Shown here piece by piece: positions 46,315-56,457 of a stretch of DNA of 64,000 nucleotides (positions are counted from its first letter, which is position 1; each line of letters starts with the position of its first letter). The stretch comes from Planctomycetaceae bacterium. Lineage in GTDB: Bacteria; Planctomycetota; Planctomycetia; Planctomycetales; Planctomycetaceae. A model generated the notes under the pieces. That model saw only the letters and a program-made list of their open reading frames with translations. It was not told the origin of the DNA and ran no database searches. The position numbers and the translations under genes are program-made. The DNA lies in NCBI GenBank assembly GCA_017795105.1, contig CP051247.1, positions 1,240,001 through 1,304,000 on the forward strand. Direction: 5' to 3'.

Positions 46315-46476
46315 GTGCTGCATATCGACTTAGAGGTCGGACAGACCGTCCAGATCGACGGCTACACAGTCACTATTCTCGACGTTCAAGACGGCGAAGT
46401 TTACGTCCAGGTCGACGATACCCCGATGGAGGAGTGCGTGACCGCAGATGATGGCTTCTCCCGCGTCCCTCGTTGA
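46315..46476 (+). CDS. 53-residue small protein, possible CsrA-like fold
   Basis: GTG start at 46315 with GGGAG 7 nt upstream. The translation MLHIDLEVGQTVQIDGYTVT, then ILDVQDGEVYVQVDDTP and a short acidic tail, has the spacing of CsrA-type small beta-sheet proteins (xVGExIxIGxxxVxVLxIxxGxVxxGI), but the residues that bind RNA in CsrA are not obvious. The resemblance is weak and the function is unknown. An in-frame upstream extension to 46225 lacks a ribosome site. Confidence 0.5.
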   Translation: MLHIDLEVGQTVQIDGYTVTILDVQDGEVYVQVDDTPMEECVTADDGFSRVPR

Positions 46477-46725
46477 ACGGACGCTGATTTGCGTTCCAAA
46501 CGAACGCTGCGAACCTGCTGAACCGTTCGCCGCCAGCCACAGCTTAAGTCGACAAGCCTTGTCCTCATCGTTGAATGCTGCGCTGAGAGCACATTGCGCT
46601 ACCGGGTAGCGGCGCATGAGCGCAAAAAGCTCTGCGAATGACCATTTCTCGTTGCCGAACGCCGCGACTTTGATCCGAAGTCTAATCGAATCGACCGGGC
46701 GAAGAACGGCAGCGATACTTTGCAG

Positions 46726-47895
46726 TTATTGAATAAGCTGCAGTTCGACCTGTTTGGTTAGCGACTTCCCGTTGCGGATGATCTCCACTTCCACGGTCTC
46801 TCCGATTTCGCGTTGATCGAGCAGATCGAAAAGGTCGTTCTGCGAAGCGATCTGGGTGTCGTCGATCCGGACGATGAGATCCCCGGGGTAAAGATCGCCG
46901 TCTTCATCGTACTGAGTCCCCCGCAGTCCAGCCTGCTCGGCGACACTTTCTGGAGCGACGCCGCGAATCAGCACTCCTTCTCGTTCGAGACGGCGGCGAA
47001 CGGTGGAATCGTCGTAGATATAGATTCCGAACCCGGCTCGCACGACTTTGCCATTGCGAATCAGCTGAGGCACGATGCGGTTCAGGATATCCGCCGGCAC
47101 CGCGAAGCCAATTCCGGCAGACGTTCCCGTGGGAGAATAGATCGCGGTATTGATCCCAATCAGCAGCCCTGCACTGTCGAGCAGCGGGCCGCCGGAGTTT
47201 CCGGGATTGATCGCCGCATCCGTCTGAATGACGTCACGGATGACGCGACCGTTGATCGCCTGGATTTCCCGCCCCAATCCACTGATCACCCCAACAGTGA
47301 GCGTCTGGTCGAGACCGAATGGGCTCCCGATGGCGAAGACCTTTTGTCCGACGTGCAGATTCGATGACTGACCGAGTTTCAAAGGAGCCAGCCGAACGCG
47401 ACGCGGATCAATTCTGAGCACCGCGATATCTTGTGAAGGATCCCCTCCGACGAGCACCGCCGTATGCGAGGTATTGTCAGCCATCGTCACACGAAACCGG
47501 GAGGCCTCATGCACGACGTGATAGTTCGTGATGATGTAGCCCCGATCATCCCAGATGAATCCGGTCCCTGACCCTTTGGGCGATTCCATGATCGCAAGCG
47601 TATTGCGATTCATGGCCACATCGGCCGTCATCACATGCACAACAGATCGAGAAGCTTCGTTGAAAATCTCGATCGTCGTTTGCTCATCCTCAGCAAGATC
47701 ACCACGCGGCGTGATCGGACGGGACTCGGCATCGGGACTAAACAGTTCCAGAGGACCGCGATAGACTTCGCGCATCGCGAAAGCCGCTCCGCAGATCAGC
47801 AGGGCAAGAACCAGCCAGCCATTCACCTGAAGGCCGGACGGCTTCGGATTGCCGGAGCCATTCGCCGGCTGTTGCCTGTGTTCTTCCCCTGACAT
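46726..47895 (-). CDS. Membrane-anchored HtrA/Deg-type serine protease
   Basis: 389 residues. A single N-terminal membrane helix (~26-41) follows a polar cytoplasmic start. The trypsin-like domain has catalytic His126 (ITNYHVVHEA), Asp156 (SQDIAVLRID) and Ser234 (INPGNSGGPLLD). One PDZ domain at ~290-389 (GVAPESVAEQAGLRG, GDLIVRIDDTQIASQNDLFD). The DegS-like layout with one PDZ suggests a periplasmic protease that cuts misfolded or signalling proteins. The start is preceded by a purine run (GGGAAATG-like). Stand-alone. Confidence 0.9.
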   Translation of the reverse strand: MSGEEHRQQPANGSGNPKPSGLQVNGWLVLALLICGAAFAMREVYRGPLELFSPDAESRPITPRGDLAEDEQTTIEIFNEASRSVVHVMTADVAMNRNTLAIMESPKGSGTGFIWDDRGYIITNYHVVHEASRFRVTMADNTSHTAVLVGGDPSQDIAVLRIDPRRVRLAPLKLGQSSNLHVGQKVFAIGSPFGLDQTLTVGVISGLGREIQAINGRVIRDVIQTDAAINPGNSGGPLLDSAGLLIGINTAIYSPTGTSAGIGFAVPADILNRIVPQLIRNGKVVRAGFGIYIYDDSTVRRRLEREGVLIRGVAPESVAEQAGLRGTQYDEDGDLYPGDLIVRIDDTQIASQNDLFDLLDQREIGETVEVEIIRNGKSLTKQVELQLIQ

Positions 47896-48055
47896 ATCTA
47901 CATTTCCCGGTTGAAGTCCGTGTCTGAAGGAGCGTCCTGATCAATAAGTGAAATGCGGAATCCCCATTTCTCAGGATAGACGGTTTCCGCGGAGCGACCA
48001 GCCTTCAATACGGCCGCAAGGCAGAACTCGCCCCCGACGATCCAGCCTGCGTGAC

Positions 48056-48862
48056 CTAGTCGCGCCGCTTGATGGCACGACCGAGACCATCGTGCAGATC
48101 CCACAACTGATTGATCACTTCCGGCGAGAGTTCCTGATAGTCTTCTTCAGTCAATTCCGAAAGCTGTTGCTCGGCTCGTCGCAGCGAACTCAAAGCCCGC
48201 TTGACCACTCGCAACGGCGAATCCTGCTCGGCGGCAGTGGCCGGACGAACGGCTGTCGTCTGCTCTTCCCCTTCTGCGCCCTGAAACTCGCCGCGAGCCT
48301 CTTTTCGGTAAGGAGAATACGGAGTTTGCTGTTCCCGTTCTCCGGAAGAAGTCCCGGTTGCTTCAAAAGGCGCTTCCGACTCGCCAGCACCTACGCCGGC
48401 AAACTCGGACGGATGACGGACATCGGTCGGATTATAATCGAGCAGCTGCAGAGAGTTCGGATCCGGTTCGGCTGTCAGATCTTCGCCGTGCACGGAACGA
48501 CGCCAGGCCCGCATTTCAGCCACGGTCGCTTCATTCTCCTGCGCCCAGGCGAAACACTCCGGAGCATCGTCCCAGTTCAACGCGACATAAAAGTGCGACC
48601 ATTTCAGGCTGGGATATTCGCTTCGCACGTCGTGAAACGTCTCCCAGACACGCCGCCGCTGATACACCTGGTCCGCGGAAAGCCCGATGAGATTTCCGAA
48701 GTCGGCGTCGGTACGACCGCGTGCATACTTCTCAGTCCACTGTCCTGCGCACTCCCCCACAACCCAGTTGCAGTTCGAAAGCGCCCCACGGGCACGGTCG
48801 ACGAGAGTCTGTTCGGTATCGGCGGCATCCGGAGCAGGGTTGGCGGAGTCAATATCGGTCAT
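48056..48862 (-). CDS. Hypothetical protein with long disordered middle
   Basis: 268 residues from ATG 48862 (MTDIDSANPAPDAADTEQTL); an upstream in-frame start at 48946 reads unlike protein. The N-terminal ~130 residues are Trp-rich and helical (WVVGECAGQWTEKYARGRTDADF, LSADQVYQRRRVWETFHDV, LKWSHFYVALNWDDAPECFAWA). The middle is Glu/Gly/Ser-rich and probably disordered, and the C-terminus is a helix pair (LRVVKRALSSLRRAEQQLSEL). No family recognised, no signal peptide. The Trp-rich half resembles neither a known enzyme nor a DNA-binding domain that I can name. Confidence 0.6.
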   Translation of the reverse strand: MTDIDSANPAPDAADTEQTLVDRARGALSNCNWVVGECAGQWTEKYARGRTDADFGNLIGLSADQVYQRRRVWETFHDVRSEYPSLKWSHFYVALNWDDAPECFAWAQENEATVAEMRAWRRSVHGEDLTAEPDPNSLQLLDYNPTDVRHPSEFAGVGAGESEAPFEATGTSSGEREQQTPYSPYRKEARGEFQGAEGEEQTTAVRPATAAEQDSPLRVVKRALSSLRRAEQQLSELTEEDYQELSPEVINQLWDLHDGLGRAIKRRD

Positions 48863-49404
<542 letters not shown>

Positions 49405-49415
49405 CTCAATCTTTA

Positions 49416-49447
49416 AGACCTCAGGACTTTTCCTGAGGTCTTTTTTT
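49416..49447 (+). terminator. Rho-independent terminator of the tRNA gene
   Basis: AGACCTCAGGA-CTTT-TCCTGAGGTCT, a perfect 11-bp stem followed by a run of seven T. Confidence 0.92.
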
Positions 49448-49781
49448 ATTGCTGGCCCATAACACGCTCGGGCCCGATCTTCGCTGCTTTACCCGCGTCC
49501 ACGCCGCTGACGTGCGACCTTGAATCGTCTTCCTGCCGATGTCACCTTACCACAGGCCGGTCGATCCGACGATAGTGAATTTTATGAAAATTTGCCCCCT
49601 GCGCACAGATTTCCAGATACAAAGAATTCGGTGTTCGTTAGATTACCTCAAATAGTCTGCAAGAACCGAATGTTCACTCTCTTCGTGCGATCGCATCGAC
49701 TCCTCGGCTGCAGACCTCCGGCGCTTCTCGATGCCGGACGGAGTGATCTCCATTCTTTCACTTCCTGCAAAGGGCACCACA
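49448..49781 (+). other. Gene-free stretch upstream of a DUF1559 gene
   Basis: 334 bp, no protein-like frame and no recognised element. It should contain the promoter of the DUF1559 gene at 49782. Confidence 0.4.
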
Positions 49782-50780
49782 ATGTTTCTCAGAACGAGAC
49801 GCGGATTCACGCTGATTGAACTCTTAGTTGTCATCGCAATTATTGCGATACTCGTAGCACTCCTCCTGCCAGCGGTTCAGCAGGCACGGGAAGCTGCTCG
49901 CCGAAGTTCGTGCAAGAACAATCTGAAGCAGATCGGGCTGGCTCTGCATAACTACCATGAAACCTATCGCGTTTTCCCCCCGGGCTACATTCACCGCGTT
50001 GGGACCGTAGGACAGGAAAACAAATGGGCCTGGGGAACGCATTTGCTCCCCTTCGTTGAACAGGGCACGATTTACGACGCGATGGAAGTGAGCAACGGAA
50101 ACAAAGACCTCGACGATTACGATGGGCCCAGCGGGCTGGCGGGGACCAGCATCATCAGCACCTATCGATGCCCGTCTGATCCTTCACCCGACATGAACAA
50201 TCGGCGCGGAAACCGTTCGACGTCGAACTATGTCGCCAACTACATGGCCGACAACGGGAATGTTAATACGGGCCTGACGCCAACCCAGCCCGATTCGCCT
50301 ACGTCACACACAGACCGGGACGGAATGTTTGCCGCAAACACAAAAACGAAAATGCGGGACATAACCGACGGGACTTCAAATACGATCGGAATCGGCGAGC
50401 GGGCCTGGGAACTGAGCATTAACAACGGGAAGGCCCGTTGTGACTCCGGCGTTTGGGCGGGGGTGAATGCAGGAAACGCCAATGGAAACCACAATTTCAA
50501 CTCGACTTCAAACCGGGCTAAGGGATCCGCCGTACTGGCCGTGACGGGAACCGGAATCAACAAAGTCGATACGTTTGGCGACACACAAACGACCGAGAAT
50601 ATTTGCGCGATCACCTACAACAGTATGCACTCCGGTGGTGCACAGTTCCTGCTGATGGACGGTTCGGTGCGGTTCCTTTCCGAGAACCTCGACCATAAGC
50701 CAGATGCCAGTAACACCATCGATAGTACTTTTGAGCGACTGGCTCATCGCTCGGATGGGCAGGTCGTTGGAGAATTCTAA
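49782..50780 (+). CDS. DUF1559 pseudopilin-like protein (paralogue 1)
   Basis: 332 residues from ATG 49782 (MFLRTRRGFTLIELLVVIAI), with AAAGGG about 9 nt upstream. The type IV pilin/pseudopilin cleavage and methylation site RGFTLIELLVVIAIIA is followed by AREAARRSSCKNNLKQIGLA, the DUF1559 signature, and near the C-terminus by QFLLMDGSVRFLSENLDH. Planctomycetes encode dozens of these; they are thought to be processed by a prepilin peptidase and displayed outside the inner membrane. The function is unknown. It is followed by a hairpin and a second paralogue. Confidence 0.9.
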   Translation: MFLRTRRGFTLIELLVVIAIIAILVALLLPAVQQAREAARRSSCKNNLKQIGLALHNYHETYRVFPPGYIHRVGTVGQENKWAWGTHLLPFVEQGTIYDAMEVSNGNKDLDDYDGPSGLAGTSIISTYRCPSDPSPDMNNRRGNRSTSNYVANYMADNGNVNTGLTPTQPDSPTSHTDRDGMFAANTKTKMRDITDGTSNTIGIGERAWELSINNGKARCDSGVWAGVNAGNANGNHNFNSTSNRAKGSAVLAVTGTGINKVDTFGDTQTTENICAITYNSMHSGGAQFLLMDGSVRFLSENLDHKPDASNTIDSTFERLAHRSDGQVVGEF

Positions 50781-50811
50781 GGCACATCTCCGAGAATCGT
50801 TGTGAAGAGAC

Positions 50812-50845
50812 GAAAACGCATCGGCCATCAGGCTGATGCGTTTTC
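50812..50845 (+). terminator. Hairpin after DUF1559 paralogue 1
   Basis: GAAAACGCATCGGCC-ATCA-GGCTGATGCGTTTTC, a 15-bp stem with one G-T pair, ending in TTTTC. A terminator is likely although the T run is inside the stem. Confidence 0.7.
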
Positions 50846-51053
50846 TACTTGCGTTCCCCCTGCCCCGCATGGTCTCATGTCGACTAATCCGCTTCAGCAA
50901 GCCACCTCGGGAGAATTACTCCTGGACAAACATCTTGAGCCAGATAGCAAGATGAACTAAGGTCGGCGTCCAGCCGGGGCGAGCCGACTTTTATTGCGCA
51001 CAGCTGTCTCTGCGGATGTTGATTCAGCAACATCCAGAAACGCGAGAATTCCC

Positions 51054-52085
<1,032 letters not shown>

Positions 52086-52119
52086 TTGACGATTGCACAG
52101 AAACGATTGCTCTGAAATA

Positions 52120-52157
52120 ATGGAAAACCCCGGAGAACGCTCTCCGGGGTTTTCCAT
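52120..52157. terminator. Bidirectional terminator between DUF1559 and gyrA
   Basis: ATGGAAAACCCCGGAGA (52120-52136) and its complement (52141-52157) form a perfect 17-bp stem with loop ACGC. TTTT follows on the plus strand and TTATTT on the minus strand, fitting the two convergent genes. Confidence 0.9.
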
Positions 52158-52179
52158 TTTCGGATTCACCTGCAGAAGA

Positions 52180-54996
52180 TTATTCCTGCTCGTCGGCTGG
52201 GCCGTCTTCCGAAGTCGCTTCAGCGGTGGTGTCGGATGCTTCACCATCAACAGCCTCCGCCGAAGCTTCCGCCGGGACAGCCGCCTCTTCTTCGGCTGCT
52301 TCGACAGCGGTGCTGACAGCGATTTCAGCCGGGATGCGAGCAAGAGCGGCCAGCTGATCGCCGTCGGAAAGACGCATGATTCGCACGCCCTGTGTGTTCC
52401 GACCGACCAGGCTGATATCGGCGGCTCGAATTCGCTGAATCTTTCCGCCCGTGCTGATGATCAGGACATCGTCGTCATCGTCGACAGCAAGGATTCCGAT
52501 CGCTTCCCCGTTTCGTTCGGTTGTGCGAATGTCCCGCAGTCCTTTTCCACCGCGCCGCTGCCGGCGATAACGCATGTTGCCGCGAAGCTCGGGCTTGCTG
52601 ACTTCTTCACCCTCTTCAACGTCGCCAACTTCGGCTCCCTCATCCGCATCGTCGACCTCTTCGGCTTCCGAGGTTTGAGCCGGCCCAATCGTGGTCCGCT
52701 TGCCGAAACCGTTCTCACAGGCGGTGAGCAGAGCCAGCGATTCATCAGCAACAACCATCCCGATCACGTGGTCGCCCTTGCTCAGGCTGATCCCCTTCAC
52801 CCCACGAGTATTGCGGCCCATCGCGCGGGCATCTTCATGATGGAAGCGGATCGACATCCCCTGCGAGGTGGAAAGGATGATGTCATCATCGGGAGAAACC
52901 TTGACGACTTCAATCAGTTGATCGTCTTCATCCAGCTTGATGGCAATCAAACCGCCACGCAGCGGACGACTGTAGGCTGAGAGCGAGGTCTTCTTGACGA
53001 TACCATTTCGCGTCGCCATCAGCAGGAAGCGTTCATCGTCGAACTCGCGAACATCGACGCAGTTCGCCACATACTCGCCTTCGGCCAGCGAAAGCAGGTT
53101 GACCAGTGCCCGCCCCTTCGCGGTTCGGTTCTGCAGGGGCAAATCGTAAACTTTCTGCCAGTAAACCTTGCCGAGATTTGTGAAGAACAACAGGTACGAG
53201 TGCGTGCTGGCGACGAAGACGTGCTGAATCGGATCCTCATCGTCCTGCTTGGCTCCGGTAATCCCTTTCCCGCCGCGATGCTGAGCCCGATACGCGGAAA
53301 GCTCCGTCCGCTTGATGTAGCCCCGGCGAGTCAGCGTGACGACCATCGGAGCTTCGGCAATCAGTTCATCCCGGTCGACATCGGTCAGTTCTTCATCGCT
53401 GATTTCCGTACGCCGTTTGCTCGGATACTTCCGTTGCAGTTCGTCCATTTCCTCCCGAACGGCGGCCCGGATATGAGCTTCGTCGGAGAGCAGGTGCAGA
53501 CACTCGCCAATTTCGTCGAGCAGCGCGTTGTGCTCTTCACTGAGCTTCTCTCGCTCCAGGTTCGCCAGCGAACCGAGCTGCATCGAAACGATGGCTTCGG
53601 TCTGGTTGAGCGAAAGTGAGTAATCGGTCTGCTCGCCCTGTTCCCGAACGAACTCCTGGAACCCGCGTTCGCCCAGGGCTCGCTCGATCATTTCACCCGG
53701 CACCTTAATCTCACGCAGGCGGTTCTTCGCTTCCGCACGAGATGGAGACTGGCGAATCGTATTGATCACCTGATCGATATCGAGCTGGGCAATCAGCAGA
53801 CCTTCCACGGTGTGCTTCCGCTTTCGAGCCTCCGCCAGCAGGAATTCGGTGCGACGGCGAATGACAACCACGCGGTGCCGAATGAATTCCAGCAGCATGT
53901 CTTTGATCGACAGCATTTGCGGCCGGTTGCCCGCCAGGGCCAGCAGAATCACGCTGACCGTCGACTGCAGCGGCGAGTACTTGAAGAGCTGGGCGAGCAC
54001 GACTTCCTTATCGGCCTCCCGCTTCAATACGATGTGCAGCCGCACCTGCCAGCTGGGCACTTTTCGGTCGGTAAGGTCGACAACACGCGAGATCCCCTTA
54101 ACGCGTTCATCCTTCACGAGCGCTTCGAGTTTCTCTCGAATGCGGTCGCGAGTTTCCATGTAGGGAATTTCCGTGACAACGATCACATCCGACTGTTTTT
54201 CGGTTTCGAAGTGCGTGCGTGCACGGAGTGTGATCGTCGAGCGACCGGTGAGATACCCCTGACGAATCCCGTAGCGGCCGCAGATCACCCCGCCGGTCGG
54301 AAAGTCGGGACCAGGCAGAACCTGAATGATCTCGTCGACAGTACAATCCGGTTCGTCGATGATGAGCTTGACGGCCTCGGAGACTTCCCGGAGGTTGTGT
54401 GGCGGAATGCTGGTCGCCATCCCCACGGCAATTCCACTGGACCCGTTGACCAGCAGGTTGGGAAAGCGGGAAGGAAGAACGGTCGGCTCGACGCGAACCT
54501 GATCGTAGGTCGGCACATAGTCGACGGTTTCGCGATTGATATCGGCCAGCATATCGGAGGCGACATTGGAGAGCCGCGCTTCGGTGTATCGGTGAGCAGC
54601 CGGCGGAAGTCCGGCCAGGGAACCGAAGTTCCCCTGCTTGTCGACCAGAGTCTCCCGCATCACCCAGTCTTGAGCCATACGGACAAGGGTCGGGTAAATC
54701 GCCTGGTCGCCGTGAGGATGGTAGTTACCCATCGTCTCCCCGGTGATCTTCGAACACTTGGTTCGACTGCTGGCGGGCCCCAGATTCAGATCGTTCATCG
54801 CGACCAGAATGCGACGCTGAGACGGCTTCAACCCGTCGCGGACGTCCGGAAGAGCGCGACTGATGATGACGCTCATCGCGTACGTCAGGTAGCTGTTCCG
54901 CATCTCGTCCTGAATATCGAGCTGGCGGATCCGATCGTCCCCCGGAACTCCAGGTCGCGAAGGAAGGTCGTTGCCGTCGTCAATTCCGTTAGCCAA
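52180..54996 (-). CDS. gyrA: DNA gyrase subunit A
   Basis: 938 residues. The N-terminal breakage-reunion domain has the catalytic Tyr137 in AAHRYTEARLS, and GNYHPHGDQAIYPTLVRMAQ forms the quinolone-resistance region. The C-terminal DNA-wrapping domain has the GyrA box QRRGGKG, so this is GyrA and not ParC. The C-terminus is a long Ala/Glu/Asp-rich tail (~900-938). Together with GyrB it introduces negative supercoils. Position 98, equivalent to E. coli Ser83, is Gln, and position 102, equivalent to Asp87, is Pro. gyrB is not in the window. Confidence 0.95.
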   Translation of the reverse strand: MANGIDDGNDLPSRPGVPGDDRIRQLDIQDEMRNSYLTYAMSVIISRALPDVRDGLKPSQRRILVAMNDLNLGPASSRTKCSKITGETMGNYHPHGDQAIYPTLVRMAQDWVMRETLVDKQGNFGSLAGLPPAAHRYTEARLSNVASDMLADINRETVDYVPTYDQVRVEPTVLPSRFPNLLVNGSSGIAVGMATSIPPHNLREVSEAVKLIIDEPDCTVDEIIQVLPGPDFPTGGVICGRYGIRQGYLTGRSTITLRARTHFETEKQSDVIVVTEIPYMETRDRIREKLEALVKDERVKGISRVVDLTDRKVPSWQVRLHIVLKREADKEVVLAQLFKYSPLQSTVSVILLALAGNRPQMLSIKDMLLEFIRHRVVVIRRRTEFLLAEARKRKHTVEGLLIAQLDIDQVINTIRQSPSRAEAKNRLREIKVPGEMIERALGERGFQEFVREQGEQTDYSLSLNQTEAIVSMQLGSLANLEREKLSEEHNALLDEIGECLHLLSDEAHIRAAVREEMDELQRKYPSKRRTEISDEELTDVDRDELIAEAPMVVTLTRRGYIKRTELSAYRAQHRGGKGITGAKQDDEDPIQHVFVASTHSYLLFFTNLGKVYWQKVYDLPLQNRTAKGRALVNLLSLAEGEYVANCVDVREFDDERFLLMATRNGIVKKTSLSAYSRPLRGGLIAIKLDEDDQLIEVVKVSPDDDIILSTSQGMSIRFHHEDARAMGRNTRGVKGISLSKGDHVIGMVVADESLALLTACENGFGKRTTIGPAQTSEAEEVDDADEGAEVGDVEEGEEVSKPELRGNMRYRRQRRGGKGLRDIRTTERNGEAIGILAVDDDDDVLIISTGGKIQRIRAADISLVGRNTQGVRIMRLSDGDQLAALARIPAEIAVSTAVEAAEEEAAVPAEASAEAVDGEASDTTAEATSEDGPADEQE

Positions 54997-55831
54997 AGGA
55001 AAGCTCCTGAAGACACTGTTCGTTCGATTACTTTTTTCACCGGTCGCAACTTCGCCGGAGGAGCCATGAAAACGCTGTTTTTCACGCCCTCAACAGGTCG
55101 CTGCGACCATCTCATAAGTTTAACGAATGCGATGCCTTCCAGCAATCGTACGGCCGCCACAACCGTGCGTATATCTTCTTTACCAGCAAGAAGTTACGAA
55201 GAGCGACAAATCTCCACCGATCGAGTGAAGGAGGCCCTCGTGGAACTTGCCCGGAAGTTCGAACTTTGCGTGGCAACAGGGAACCAATTCAGCTGCACGA
55301 TGAGCGGGGGCCACTTATGAGGATTCTTACGAATCGAGTTCCTGGAAGGGCAAAAAACGTGGGGCAAGTGCCGCAACAGGCTGCACCATCAGGCGCCGCA
55401 ACCTACTCTTTCAAAGAGACAAAAACCGTGAGGCTTTGTTGGCGAGAACGCTCATGATTACAACCGATTCCCTGCGAATCCAACACTCCAGCGAACACTT
55501 GGACACACTGCAGGATCTGAACAGTTCTGTCGCAAATGGCTGCTGTGGGTCCGGTTACGTCGTCGACGAGCAGAATTCCGCCGATCCGGCTCGCCCCCGC
55601 AATCGACTCGAGCGGCAGTCCCAGCAGGGGAATCCCTTACAACAGGTACGACTCGGTTAAAAACTCGGAAAACACTCAGTTCGTTCGGACCAGGCGGCAC
55701 GCCGGCCGGGAGCAGAGCCGATACTACTTCGAGACCATTGAGATTTCTCTTCACACCACAAACGCACCGCGATCGCGGCTGCGGATCTCACACTCACTGA
55801 ATTTGTCGCTGTTATCGGCGGAGTTGACACT
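54997..55831 (+). other. Largest gene-free stretch, with a possible decayed gene
   Basis: 835 bp between gyrA (divergent) and the response regulator. Short frames occur on both strands but none has a start, ribosome site and protein-like sequence together. A minus-strand remnant at 55403-55635 is listed separately. The gyrA promoter and the response-regulator promoter lie here but are not obvious. Confidence 0.4.
55403..55635 (-). pseudogene. Possible remnant of a phosphoribosyltransferase-like gene
   Basis: Read on the minus strand after an in-frame TAA (55638-55636), the segment gives GIPLLGLPLESIAGASRIGG followed by ILLVDDVTGPTAA and then ICDRTVQILQCVQVF, ending at TAG 55403. ILLVDDV-TG-TA resembles the PRPP-binding signature of ComF and related phosphoribosyltransferases, one residue short. 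No start codon or N-terminal domain is present. This is a weak call that could be chance. Confidence 0.2.
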
Positions 55832-56395
55832 ATGCAAGGACGTTCACGGATACTCGTCATCGAAGACGACCCGATGTTTCGCAGCCTTGTCGTCTCGCTG
55901 CTGAGGAAAGACTACCTGGTCGCAGTCGCCAGCAACGGCAAGAATGGGCTGGAGAAGGCGATCGGACATCGTCCCGATCTGGTCATTCTCGATCATCAGA
56001 TGCCAGGCTGGGACGGCGTGACTACGTTGAAAGCCTTCCGGAAAAACCCGATCTTTCACGGCACCAAGTTTGTGATGCTGACGGGAGACGCCACAAAAGA
56101 AACTGTCGTCGCCGCCATTCAGGCGGGAACCGATGACTACGTGATCAAGTCCTCGTTCTCGAAGGACATGTTCATCGGCAAAATCAACCGCCTGCTTGCC
56201 CCGACAATCGTGAAGGCGATTGTTCCCACGGCTCGCAAGGTCGGATACGCTCCAGCCGAATCGGCCGCCGCCACGGCGGGATCAACTGCGGAGCGATCAT
56301 CCGGAGCCGCCACCGAAACGCTCGACGAACCATTCTCCGAGGAGAGTTCCGCGGAAGATATTGAAGTCGAGTACATGATGGACGAGTGGGAATAA
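55832..56395 (+). CDS. Single-domain-type response regulator with acidic tail
   Basis: 187 residues. The receiver domain (1-~122) has the acidic pair D12-D13 (ILVIEDDPMF), phospho-acceptor Asp54 (LVILDHQMPGW), Thr84 (VMLTGDA) and Lys106 (DDYVIKSSF). No output domain follows, only ~65 residues rich in Ala, Ser and Glu that are probably disordered. It probably works as a CheY/Spo0F-like phosphorelay or partner-switch component. It is convergent with the GAF/PP2C phosphatase (63-bp gap), a likely functional partner; no kinase gene is adjacent. Confidence 0.85.
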   Translation: MQGRSRILVIEDDPMFRSLVVSLLRKDYLVAVASNGKNGLEKAIGHRPDLVILDHQMPGWDGVTTLKAFRKNPIFHGTKFVMLTGDATKETVVAAIQAGTDDYVIKSSFSKDMFIGKINRLLAPTIVKAIVPTARKVGYAPAESAAATAGSTAERSSGAATETLDEPFSEESSAEDIEVEYMMDEWE

Positions 56396-56457
56396 TCGGC
56401 GAATCGCCAGCCGCAGCTGTTGCTCCTTTTTTTTGCGATTCGTTCCAGCCGCTGAGC

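Noticed and set aside
52093..52980. 295-codon plus-strand frame opposite the 3' end of gyrA
   Set aside because: It overlaps the bidirectional terminator and reads as a shadow of the acidic gyrA tail.
53812..55320. 502-codon plus-strand frame opposite gyrA
   Set aside because: It mirrors gyrA, has no protein-like motif or ribosome site, and runs into the gyrA promoter region.
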